Below are positions 22,509-34,000 of a stretch of DNA of 64,000 bases, in pieces. The translations under genes and the position numbers were made by a program. Source of the stretch: Mytilisepta virgata (Eukaryota; Mollusca; Bivalvia; Mytilida; Mytilidae); contig CM051519.1 of assembly GCA_028015205.1 (NCBI GenBank), positions 38,111,979-38,175,978 on the forward strand, written 5' to 3'. The notes under the pieces are model-generated. The model worked only from the letters and a program-made list of their open reading frames with translations, was not told the DNA's origin and ran no database searches. Numbering within the stretch: position 1 is the first letter of the stretch; every line of letters begins with the position of its first letter.

Positions 22509-25500
22509 CTGAAAATATAACAAGAATTTTGATGAAACAAGCATTCTGATAGTATTGCTGGGCAATACAATGTCCCCTACCGGCTTGATCTGTAAAAAAA
22601 CACACAAAATGCTCTTTGACAATGTGAATCCGACACAGACCTATGAACAGAGTGATTCCTAAAAATCCTAAAATATGTCTGCAAAGGATACACAATAATT
22701 AAGTGATCAGCCTGAAACTCCAAATTGATCTTGCTCATCATTATAAGCTCACATACCAAAAATAAGATCACTTGGTACAAGGGTTTGCAAAGAAAGCCTA
22801 AGAAATTATTTTAAAAATAATTCTTTTTTCCAAGGGCAATTATTCTCACAATAAATATTCGATCAGCATGAAAATAAAACAGCACATACCAAAAATTAGA
22901 TCAATTGGTAAATTGGTTTGCAAAAAGTACGAAAAACTATTATTTTGACAATAATCATATACTGTAAATTCAGAAATTATTGCATGCATTTATTATTGCG
23001 ATTTTGTCATTTTAGACCAAAATGTGAGTTTAAAATATTGTGATTAAAACCCTGTCACATTTTTCGCAATAATAAAAACATCGCAATAATTTCCAAATTT
23101 ACAGTATCCAAGGGCAATAACTCTCACAATAATTATCTGTCCAGCGTGAAAGTTGATCTGCAGCTCATCATTATAAGCTCACATACCAAAAATAAAATGC
23201 TCCGCAGGGCGCAGCTAGATACGACCGCAGATGTCGAACCCTTAAATAGTTGGGGCAATTATGAACACAACATTCAAGCTTGATACAATACTGAATTTGG
23301 ATTGTGAATAAATATTTGACACAGCATAGGTTTCTGACACAGAATGAATGTTGTCTAAGAACTTAAAAATTTTTAATTTACCTATTCAAACCATATCAGT
23401 ATTATTAGTTTTTATATATAAATCAGAAATAACCAGTTTAAAATTTAAAATTGGGCACACATATCAATTTCTTGCTATTGCGCAATACTGTGCAATTGAA
23501 GATTTCTTGCTATTGCGCAATACTGTGCAATTGAAAATTTCTTGAAATATTTGACACATAATAGGTTTCTGACACAGAATAACTGAAATCAAAGAACTTA
23601 GAATTGGTCATATGATTTGAATTTATATTCAATTTTTTGCTTCTTGTGCAATACAATATGCTGTGGAGAATTGCCCCCCCCCCCCAAAAAAAATAATTTA
23701 CCCCTTTTTTAGCTTTAATTTTGGACCCCGATTTGGACCAACTTGAAAACTGGGCCATAATAAAAAACTAAGTACATGTTTAGATTCAGCATATCAAAGA
23801 ACCCAAAGAATTCAATTTTTGTTAAAATCAAACTAAGTTTAATTTTGGACCCTTTGGACCTTAATGTAGACCAATTTGAAAATGGGACCAAAAATTAAGA
23901 ATCTAAATGCACGGTTAGATTCGGCATATCAAAGAACCCCAATAGTTCAATTTTCGATGAAATCAAACAAAGTTTAATTTTGGACCCTTTTGGCCCCTAA
24001 TTCCTAAACTGTTAGGACCAAAACTCCCAAAAACAATCCCAACCTTCCTTTTGTGGTCATAAACCTTGTGTTTAAATTTCGTAGATTTCTATTAACTTAT
24101 ACTACATTTATAGTGCGAAAACCAAATGTCTACAGACTCCGACGGACGACGGACGACGACGACGACGACGACGACGACGCCAACGTCATACCAATATACG
24201 ACCGCAAAAATTTTGCGGTCGTATAATAAGATCAATTTCAAGGGCAATAACTCTCACTATAATTATCCAATCAACGTGAAACTCAAACTTGATCTGCAGC
24301 TCATAATTATAAGATCAGCCACAAATAATAAGATCACTCGGTAAAATGGTGCCTTAAAAAAAGTCGGGAAAACTAATATTTTGACAATAATTTCTATCTC
24401 CAAAGGCAATAATTCTCATAATAATTACCCGATCAGCGTGAAACTCAAAACTGATCTGTAGCTCATCATTATAAGCTCACATACCAAAAGTAAGATCATT
24501 TCGACATTTGGTAAAAGGCTTTACAAAAGTAGAGGCTCACTTGGCTTCTTTTGTATGGATCCAAAAGGCTTCTAAAGAAACACAAAATGCCAAATTTTGA
24601 CCTTTGACCTAAAAAAGCGGATTTGCATTTGTCCTTCCATACATGTATGAGATACTAGCCAAGTTTGCTTTAAGTCTGCCCATTAGAAAAGATAAGTTGG
24701 TTAAACGGTTTCTGAAAAAAATCTGGAAAACCTTAGTGTGACTGACTGATGTACAAAGTGCAAATCTATAGTTTCCTTCGGGACTAATAACAGTAACATC
24801 CAATCAAATGGTAAGACAATACATGGAAATATATATACTACTTGATATATTCACAACCAAAGTAACTCAAGCAAAAAATGTAGGTTGTGGTGATTTAAAT
24901 GTTGCTGACTTGTGTTGTATTACATATGATAATTTACAAGGGGATTGTACATGTATAATACCATTGACTGCCATTGTCATAGGTTTCTCAAATATGGACT
25001 TAAATGCAAAAACTTAACCAAAACGAAGAGTTATGTAGACATAAATATGGTTGGACAAGGGTAAACATGACATAAAAAAAACTGGTGCTGAAAACTTTTT
25101 ATCAGTGACTGACTTTTGTTTTAACACCAACTGGCAATCTTAAGGAAATAACATTTGTTGACGATTAGTTTGTAATCACCTGCAATAGCCCTGTAAACAA
25201 AATTTTTTAAATGTACAAAATTCTATTGACAAATAAAAATTGGGAGGAAAAGAAACTGATAGTAAGTTTACACATTTCTATAGCTTATCTAAAGTTAACA
25301 TTTCCTCCTTAGAAGAGGTTCACATAAGCTGGCTTTTCCATCCAGAAGGATAAATTTATTTTTTTTAGCTTAGTCAGTGATATTGAAATGAAACTGAAAA
25401 TTTCTTAAGGGTTATCAATACAAAAAAAAGCACAAGGTTTTCATTGTATCATTTCTGTAATTATATACATGTACATGAAGCCAAGAAATATGAAAAAAAA

Positions 25501-28500
25501 AACAGATGGTCATGGACATCATATAATATATTCATCGGATGTGAATTATAGAAACTGGTATTCTAATATATGCACACAATATTTCTAATTACTTATAGCT
25601 TGAACTTTGTCATTATGTAATCAAGATTGATTATTGACAATATAAAACAACATTAAGAGTTGTATAATGCCATTTTATGCTTACATTGTATTTAATTCAT
25701 TTTATTATAATAAGTTCACCAATTTCATAACTCATTTTGTTATGTTGATACATGTGTTTGTTTGTATGTTTGTTTATATATATGTATTTGAGCAAATAAA
25801 TATATTGCATTGTATTTGGTGAATGGGATGTTGTGTCACCGGGTAATCTTGCTGACACATAAACCTTATCACCATAAATAACGTTTTATAACATTAAAAT
25901 TATTGTGTTAATAGACCTGTAAAGGAAGTTTTTAAACTTTGTGTTCATTCTATGAAATTCAAGTATTTTATATCCTGTTTACAATATATCTATGTCACTT
26001 CCCTGTAATTTAAACATAAGTTACTATACATTAAATTCATTTTGGATTTGACTGAAATTGAGACAATTAGCTGATAACACTGATAAAATCAATTTGAAAA
26101 TTCAATATTTATGATGACTGATGTCATGAGCAAACACAAATTTCTTTTATAAAAATTATTTTTATTCACAATTTAAAGAATCCCTTTCCTCATCTGCTAA
26201 TATGAAATTTACTACTGTAATTATTATTGTGAAATATTACATGCATCAAGTGATAGGTCCTGACAAATTTACCATAGGTTGTCAGGAGTCTGTATTTCAA
26301 TGGCCAATATAACAACATGTATAGCAAAACTAAATGTTTGTGGCATACATGCATCTTGATCGAAATGGTTGATAGAGTTAACTGATACACTCAAGCTAAG
26401 GACAGCTGTGACAAAGTTTGATTGTTATTGGCACATTGATTTCAGAGAACAGGGTCATATTTTAATCTAAGACTGGCTATGGCGGCACCTTGGTAGACAT
26501 TCCTGGTCCTCAGATATAATTTTGAAAGGGACAACCTATTGACCATTAAAAAAAAATATGTTCTCAACTGGCACGTGGTTTCAGAGGAGTCAAGTCTAAG
26601 AAGACTACAAGGAAGACCATGAAATAACAACATCCAACATGTTCCTTTGTGCCAGGTGTGCTAACCAGAAATCTACCAATTACAAAGTTTGCCTTGTTCC
26701 CCAACTAATTTTGGTGGGAGGCTGTGTTAGTCCCCAAGATGTATCCTCACACCAAGTAATATGATTGTAGGTATCAGAGAACTGAACTCGGACGTAAAAC
26801 TTAACCTAAGCCAATGAAGTGTGATAAGTAAGTCAGAATGACCTAATTTTGGTGGAAGGCTCTGTTGCTTTCCAGGATGCACCCTGTCACCAAGTAATAT
26901 GATTGTAGGTTGTTTGGTATTGGATAACATAAAACTTAACCTAAGTCACTCTGACCTAATTTTGGTGGGAGGCTGTGTTACTCCCTGATATGCACTCTCA
27001 CACCAAGTAATATGATTGTAGGTCGCTTGGTATTGGAGAACTGAACTCGGAGGTAAAACTTAACCTAAGTCAGTTTTACCTAAGTCAATGAAGCGCGATA
27101 AGTAAGTCTATGTGACCTAATTTTGGTGGGAGGCTGTGTTACTCCCCAATATGCACCCTCACACCAATTATTAATTTCAATTAATATGATTGTAGGTCAC
27201 TTTGTATGTTAAAACTGATTTTTGACATAAAACTTAAAAGCCAGTCAACTGTGTAATATGGGTCATGTGATCTCCATCTAATGTCAAATGGTCAGTCTCT
27301 TCAACGTGCACCTGCATCTGCATACAAAAATATATGACTATGTCAAGTGGTAACTTAGTACTGGCTGTGGAAGTGTATGCACACGCGGGGGTACTCCATT
27401 AGTTCCCTTCAACTTCGTTGATCCCAACTTCAAATTACAAGAAGAAAAGGGGAATAGCCTCTAAAGTCATCAATATTCATCTGATTTTTTCCAACTGTAA
27501 AATAAAGTTATACAGACTACCCCTCTCATCCAGAAGGAATTCAAATTGACACCCTTATGCTTCTATATGCTTATTCCATTATTGATATAGTGTCCCCATA
27601 ACTCCTCAACCTAAATACGAATGTATTTCTTATTCCTACTTACTCTGAACAATGATAAGTCCAAAGTGATTCCAACATAATGTCTAACAATGAATTAATC
27701 ATGGATTTCAAATTTTTTAAAAACCTTAAAAAGTGCATCCCTTTAAATCAATTTACACCAGTCTTCTTTCAAATGCTAAACAATGTGAATGTGATTAACA
27801 AGTAAGGTAAGCTAATGTTTACATCATGTGTACATTGCATATCACTGCAGGTATCAACAAATATTAAAAAGAATATATAATTTCATTATACACACACATT
27901 ACATTGATAATAAATTCCACACAAGTATACTTTTATTACATGTACTTACTCTTTTCCTCTCTTGCTACATCCATCATACACTCCTAAAGGTAAATGACTT
28001 ATAAGACCCAATCGCTGGGCAATTTTAATTTGCTCCTCTTCTGTCAGCTGATTGACTGGTCGCCTAACATTTGGTGAAGGATAGTATACTGGAGCCCTTT
28101 CCTATAATGTAAAAATTTTGAATGCAGAAAATAGCATAAATCTACCAATGATTCAGGGGAAAGGTGCTAGCAACAAAGAGGATGTTTTAGCACAACAAAA
28201 ATGGCACCAAACCAGATTGTGAATGTAATTACTGGTATATTTTTTAACCTTTCAACCTATCTTTTTAAGACTGCTAAATATATTTCATTTGTAAAACAAA
28301 AGATTGAATTTAATGTAACGTTACAACAGTAAATTAGAAAAAAATACACATAAAAATACTATACATTTTTATAACTTTCTAAACTTGGCCATAAAAATAT
28401 AGTGACAGTCAGACAAGTCAGTGTGACTCACGAGTCAAAACAACACATTTTGATGCATTTATTGCAAAACTGAAAATTTTGACAATTCCAATCCAAATTA

Positions 28501-30405
28501 TATTGGGTACAGTATCCTTGAATGCTGACCTAAAATTTTGTTTTATACAAATAACATAACTAAATGATAAAATATTCATGTGATATCATAAAACTTATTC
28601 TTCATCACTAGACTGTGAAAGTAAAATACTAAAAATACATAACTGAAATTAAATGCATATGCACATGTTCATGCATTAGACATTGTTACATAATTATAAT
28701 ATAACTCTTACACTACACTGTTTAAATGGCATCTTATTAACATGATTAAAGAATTAAGAGACTTAATCAAAATACAATTTAAAACTTACACTCTTAATAC
28801 ATAACCTTATATTTTTTTACTAATAAATGTATTATCAAATGCTTATAGATGTACATGGAATTCTTTTTTAAGGGGGGTTCTATTACCAAATTGTTTAACA
28901 CTAAACCGAATAAATATTTGACATCAATTAACCTGATTATCAATTTTATTTCTATTTTAATGCTGATATGGATATAATTTTAAATATTTACAATGTATGA
29001 AATTGTGAAATTTTTAGAAACTTAGGAAAATTATACTAAGAAAAACCTTAAACTCTTCATTATACATACATGTATGTTATTGTTTCCGGTTTCTTTATTT
29101 TTTATATTGAACTGAGCATTGCTGACAGGTACAAGTTTTAAAATATGAATATACAGTGCATTGAAATTAGCATCAAAGAATTGCTTTCTTTGTAAAACTT
29201 CATCTACTGCACCAAACATGCAGTGATTATATATATACCAAGTGATAATATATATATAATTGAACTAAATTACTTTGTTATATGGAGCTTCAATGTTTGA
29301 TTAATTTGCTGGATAAGCTTTATTAATGTTTTTCGAATATCACGTTGTGTATCAATCCGCAAAACCTATCTTATATGTTTTATTTTTGTACCTATTTGAA
29401 TACATATCTTTGATAATCCTATTCTTCAACTGGAGATCATCTTTTTGGGAAAGAACAAAATTACAGTAATTAAACATCCAATGAATGTTAGCTCAGAATA
29501 CTTGTACCAACCAGTTACTTTTATAATAATGTGTACTTTAATGGATATATAAGCAAATGGAAGAAAATAACTAAACTATTTTAAAACACTGACTACCAAT
29601 TCTAGAGAGAAGCTACAAGTTTCCTATCTTAATTTTGCAGACTGAGCCTGTTCTGATCATTATGGTCTATTGTCACATCCAGTATTAAAAATTATGTTTG
29701 GTGGCAAATGAATAAAAGACTATATGTACATTTAAATGGTACATACATGTAATCATCATTTTCATATATATAATAATATGTGAATATTGTTAAATATATT
29801 GTGCAAACTAAGCACGTTACATTTCCCGTAATTGATGTTAAGCTTTATGACGTTAACTTAACTTAGATGTATGGACTTCGCCATTGTAGAAATTGAACGT
29901 ATAGTAAACACAACGCAAAGTTATTACGAATCCTTTGTTTATTTCACACAAATATACAAAGATAAAATCAAGTAAAAGTTTCATAATACACTTCAAAGGT
30001 TTTAGACCTAATATTCATTCAGTTAATGCAAATAATCAGTTTGTTTACAGTAAGTTCTGCATGGCCATGCTTTGTTTGACACTACTAATCTAAAAATAGG
30101 ACATCTAAAGAATTTCTTTGTTGTCAAGATCAGCTGATCCATAAACATCCTTAAAATGTCCATGTGGTCCTTTTATATCAAACTAATCAAAAAGGGATAT
30201 TGAAAAACTACATCGAAAATTATTAATACTTATGAAATTGATAGTGGTCGAAACAAACCGTCAAACAGATTTACAGACTCACCTGATACGGTGGTGGTGG
30301 TACACCAACTGGCACAGGAGCCGTTTGCTGTGCCACCTCTTGACTGTCATTGTCGTGTAATAAAGTAATGTCATCCGTACTGGGTGTCTTGAAACAATTA
30401 CCCAT
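22337..30405 (-). CDS. RNF11: RNF11 orthologue, RING-H2 ubiquitin ligase, 3 exons
   Basis: Exons on the minus strand, 30405-30283, 28101-27950 and 22508-22337, join in phases 0 and 2 to give 148 residues (vertebrate RNF11 has 154). MGNC at the start offers a myristoylation Gly2 and a palmitoylation Cys4, fitting endosomal membrane attachment. PPPPY at 36-40 holds the PPxY motif that binds WW domains of NEDD4-type ligases. LTEEEQIKIAQRLGLI at 60-75 matches the conserved ubiquitin-interacting helix. The RING-H2 has C93, C96, C111, H113, H116, C119, C130 and C133, then CMEPVDAALL and a final YETN, nearly identical to the vertebrate protein. RSFT before C130 corresponds to the AKT site reported for human RNF11. 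Known role: adaptor/regulator of HECT ligases and of A20-type ubiquitin editing. Confidence 0.97.
22959..23107. mobile_element. MITE with about 50 bp inverted repeats
   Basis: The left end atactgtaaattcagaaatt and the reverse complement of the right end (atactgtaaatttggaaatt) match, and the similarity continues inward through ttattgc and tttattattgcga for about 50 bp. The whole unit is 149 bp with a short centre. There is no coding capacity. Flanking AT dinucleotides would fit a TA-targeting DNA transposon, but the superfamily is not certain. Confidence 0.75.
23195..24235 (-). mobile_element. Modular repeat ending in a TACGACCGCAAA palindrome
   Basis: The right end is the palindrome tacgaccgcaaaaattttgc plus ggtcgtata (24198-24227), preceded by a (GAC)n tract at about 24140-24180. 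Leftward come two to three units with tttaattttggacccttt and gattcggcatatcaaagaac. The copy at 62214-63530 is the same sequence in the opposite orientation, including the microsatellite and the C/G homopolymer (23677-23689 here). The left boundary near 23195-23220 is approximate. Confidence 0.7.
24236..26650. other. Old repeat units and AT-rich intron sequence
   Basis: 24236-24530 continues the atcagcgtgaaactc repeat. 24700-25080 contains divergent units like those of 11.4-15.7 kb (accaaagtaactcaagc). 25080-26400 is AT-rich with no recognised feature. No exon is supported. Confidence 0.5.
26660..27240. repeat. Tandem repeat, about 110-130 bp units, four copies
   Basis: Each unit contains cctaattttggtgggaggct, then accaagtaatatgattgtag, then aaaacttaacctaagtca. 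Copies are separated by small indels. A related unit occurs near 900-960. It lies in RNF11 intron 2. Confidence 0.75.
27950..28101 (-). CDS. RNF11: RNF11 exon 2
   Basis: Residues 42-92(split): the VYYPSP segment, the conserved helix LTEEEQIKIAQRLGLI and the linker HLPLGVYDG to the RING. Acceptor TTATAG, donor GA|GTAAGT, phase 0 in and phase 2 out. Confidence 0.96.
28102..30282 (-). other. RNF11 intron 1
   Basis: AT-rich, mostly non-repetitive. A 62-codon minus-strand frame at 29031-29219 has no recognisable content. No alternative exon is supported. Confidence 0.55.
30283..30405 (-). CDS. RNF11: RNF11 exon 1 with start codon
   Basis: Residues 1-41: MGNCFKTPSTDD, an Asp/Glu/Gln-rich stretch, then PPPPYQ. 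The donor is CAG|GTGAGT. The start is fixed by the conserved MGNC myristoylation end. Confidence 0.96.
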
Positions 30406-31004
30406 AACTGACGTGTTTTTTTGCGTTTCTTAAAGGTTATTTAATTGTACATTGTTGACGACATCTGCATCAAAACATTGGCCTAACAACACATTATAAA
30501 ATCCTTCCACGTTTGTCTGACGTAATTAAACAGAACTATTTTGTCATAATTATCGATAAAAAAATTGTACTTTTGGATAGTTCTACAATGAATTATTTTT
30601 AATTCATTTGCGGCGAAAACGAAATTTTTAGTATGCATTAAATGTACATTACAATGAAAAGAATATAAATGTCTGTGGCGGATGGATATGTACTTTCGTT
30701 TTGTAAAAAAAGTAAATATGGATTTGTTTTATATTATCACATTATTGGCAGGTGATATGATACTTGAAGAATGATTTCATCAGTATATTTTGTAAATTTT
30801 CATCAGTAATTATAGGTATCATCTAATAGTTAATCGATTGGTTTATTCAATATGTAACATCAGGAAAAAGTTTGTCAGTGGTAGAACTTTGCCATTTCAC
30901 GCAAACATCTGTGACACATAGATCTTCTTTCACTTTGACCAAAATTGCAAGTTAATAGACTCTCGAAAGAAAATACCCAATGGTAGACTTTAAATACTAG
31001 AGGA
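30406..31004. promoter_or_regulatory. Shared upstream region between RNF11 and the F-box gene
   Basis: Only 599 bp separate the divergent start codons at 30405 (minus) and 31005 (plus), so both 5' leaders and core promoters should lie here unless either gene has a distant noncoding first exon. The stretch has no coding frame or repeat end. I cannot assign individual core-promoter elements by eye. Confidence 0.55.
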
Positions 31005-31030
31005 ATGGAACCTTCTGAAGAAAATGATTT
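31005..31030 (+). CDS. F-box/LRR gene, first coding exon (26 nt)
   Basis: ATG in a GGAATGG context (purine at -3, G at +4) encodes MEPSEEND plus two bases (TT) of the next codon before donor TT|GTAATA. Joined to 35269 it gives MEPSEENDLSHLLLEYLPD, directly in frame with the F-box. An in-frame TAG lies 24 nt upstream, so this is the first ATG. The exon is tiny and the intron 4.2 kb, so transcript evidence would be decisive. Confidence 0.6.
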
Positions 31031-34000
31031 GTAATAAATCTTTTTATAGTCCATTTGAATAATTTAGATTTCAACGAAATACTTAAATGTTGGTATCGTA
31101 TATATATTGAATGTCACAACTGAACTGTTAAAAGAGAAAATTTTCACATTGATTATATTCAAAAGCATGTAATGTCCGATTCGGTCTTATACCTCATGCA
31201 AAAAACAAGATGAATCACACATAGACAGTGAAAATTTTGCTCTGTTCTAAAATTATTAGCACAAACAATAGATAATATATGTGTTTGGTATATGATTTAT
31301 ATCATATTATATTATTATGTTCTTCTTTAATATCTATATTCATGCAACTCTTTCTCAATATTTTTGTACATTATGCATTAATATTGTTTGTTTTATGCTC
31401 TTTGTGAGTTTTCTTTAATAAATAACTTTGAACTTTGTGTAAAGTACAAAAAAGGTATCGGGTCCATTTGCTCCCATTACACATTCATACCCTACACGTT
31501 GGCACCCAATTTTTATTTAAATACCAGTTGAATTATTAGATTTTTTTAGATGTATATATCAAAATATTTATATTTTCATGAATTTTTTAAATGAAATTTT
31601 TTTTTTGTGATTTGATGATTAATTATAAAATGTTAATTATGTATGATTACTGTTAATTGGTATTTACAAAGCTAAATTTGCCATTATTGTTATGTGTTTG
31701 AAAATGATGATTGTTGTTTTATCTAGCTTTGATATAAACTGCATGTAGTTAGCTTGGTATGAGTAAAAATAATGAAGATTTTAAATGAAAAACATGAAAG
31801 ATAATTGTTTTTAACAGCTTGGCCCCTTTGATCTCACGGTGTTACAAGTATCTTTAAATCATAGTTTACGATTTATTGCAAAGCTAATTTGCCTATCAAT
31901 TTCAGGCATAAGTTTACAACAACGCCAAACATGGTAATGCATTGCATTTTATATGCAGACCCTGTGAGCAACGCAATTGGCCAGCAGAATAAAAAAAATA
32001 CACTAACTAAAACATGATTAAAGAATTATTTAACAAAAAAAACCATTAAAAAGGGTGAGAATGTGAATGGGAGGGAATGTGATTTTGGGCAAATCGACCC
32101 GGATTCTACAAAAATACTCATGAGACACAGTAGTTTGAATTAGTCATCAGAAAATATTACTATTGATAGCCATGTTAACACTTAGGTAAAAATGTGTAAG
32201 CAATAAAAAATATTATAATTCTTTCTGGTTAATATAAGTTCTCTCCATTTCTCTTCAAAAGATGATTTATTACAAATGAATTTCAAAGGCAGCTTTAGCA
32301 TGTGATATTACCAGATTTAAATTAGCAATAATATGTTATTATATCCAGATAAATTACTGCAATTATAAAGAATCTAAAATATTCCAAATGTAATTAACAA
32401 AGATTAATGGTGTAAAGGAGTAATCCTTTGATTTTTATTGGGGTCAAAGAATCAATTATAAAAGAGGGCAAGGTCCAAAATTTGAAGAAAAAAATGTGGC
32501 ACAAAAATACTGGACTGAATATAACCTGTAATCAAACAGAAGCTTATATTTTGTGTACTGAGACAAGGCAGGCTTAAGGATGACACAGAAAAAACTCCAT
32601 ATCATCCAACATTAAGTCTGTGTTCCTCCCCTCTCAAAGGAAAATGAAATGGTTGATATCTGTTTGCTCATAAAATAAAATCAACATCGTATCCAAAAAG
32701 ACTACAAAAAATAATTTTGCATTATAATCATACCATTCATGATTATGTTCAGTTCATAATACTATTAAACTTATTTGTATACACATGTATACATCAAGGC
32801 AACCTGCCCCCCTTCAAACTCACACCAACTTCTCAAAAACTCGCCCAAACTGTGAAAATTAGTTTTATACTTGCTCCAATTGTGAATATTATTAGTTACC
32901 AAGATATTTGCTCCAACTGTGAATATCATAGTTACAGGCCGTCAAAATTCAGTATGGACAAAGATCTGAACCTGCGCAGACAAAAGTCGTTCGAAACAGA
33001 CATAAACATTGCACGTCACAATTTAAAAAACCAATCGCTGACCTGCGCAAACATTCTCTCCACGACGTCAAACACAACAAACCAGTCGCTGAGTAAGAAG
33101 TTCAGCATACACATTTAATTAATCAAATGATCATACTTACAAATCGTGATATAAAAATCAAAACGAAATATTATCGTGCCATAAAATGCTGCAAAGCTCC
33201 ACCTTAGTGGCCTATTCAAATGTCGGTGGTGGCCATCACCATAATAGGCTTGTTTTTTGCTCGAGATTTTCTGTTTGTTGTGGAGAGCAATAACAATTTC
33301 CATAAAAGGCTTCTTGTATAGCCCACGCTTTTGTCAAGATTTGGTTACTCACCTGTAAAGTATTTTACTACGTACGAGAAGAAAATGGTAAACAGCACAT
33401 AGTATAAGTCACGACAAACAAAACATGTTAATCTAACCACAAGTTTTAAACATTGAAAATACGATGTAATGCATGATCAGTTTAAACATGTTTTGTGCAC
33501 ATTATATTTAGAAATATTTGAAATTTAAATATATAGATAGACATATGTTTATGCATATATAGTTAGAAGTTGAAAAGGTTCAGGAAAAATAATTCTGGAA
33601 TACATTAAAAGAAATACATGTACATTGTAATTGTCTTGTTTGGCTGAATATGAAATTTTATTCACATAGTTTGTAGAAAGATAAGGAATAATACCCGAAA
33701 TAAGTTTTGGAAATGGTTAGAAATTTTTAAATAATCAAAATATCAAATATTTCTCTTGATTACCCTCAGTGCTCCTATCAATTTACTGATGATATGAATT
33801 TTTATATTTTTCAACAATGACTATGTATTATATATAAATTGTAATGCTTTACTATATTCGTTTCATTGCCAGACCATATGAAATAAAGATTCATATTAAA
33901 GGATCAAAGATACTTTACAATCCAGTCGTTGAATGCCTGTGCATATGACTATAAAGTGAAGCCTTGTATTACATGTACCCTACTACAGTGCAAATTCTTT

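Larger units (their letters stand above)
22509..27949 (-). other. RNF11 intron 2 (5.4 kb), repeat-filled
   Basis: Contains a TIR element at 22959-23107, a long modular element at about 23200-24235, repeated units with atcagcgtgaaactcaaact and gctcatcattataagctcac (22640-24530), and a tandem repeat at 26660-27240. No further exon of RNF11 is needed or seen. Confidence 0.7.

Noticed and set aside
32717..33118. 133-codon open frame as the 5' exon of the F-box gene
   Set aside because: It runs across repeat arms that occur again inverted at 34.2-34.8 kb. The possible donor at 33091 is in phase 1 and fits only a weaker internal acceptor at 35285, whereas the exon at 31005-31030 fits the strong acceptor exactly.
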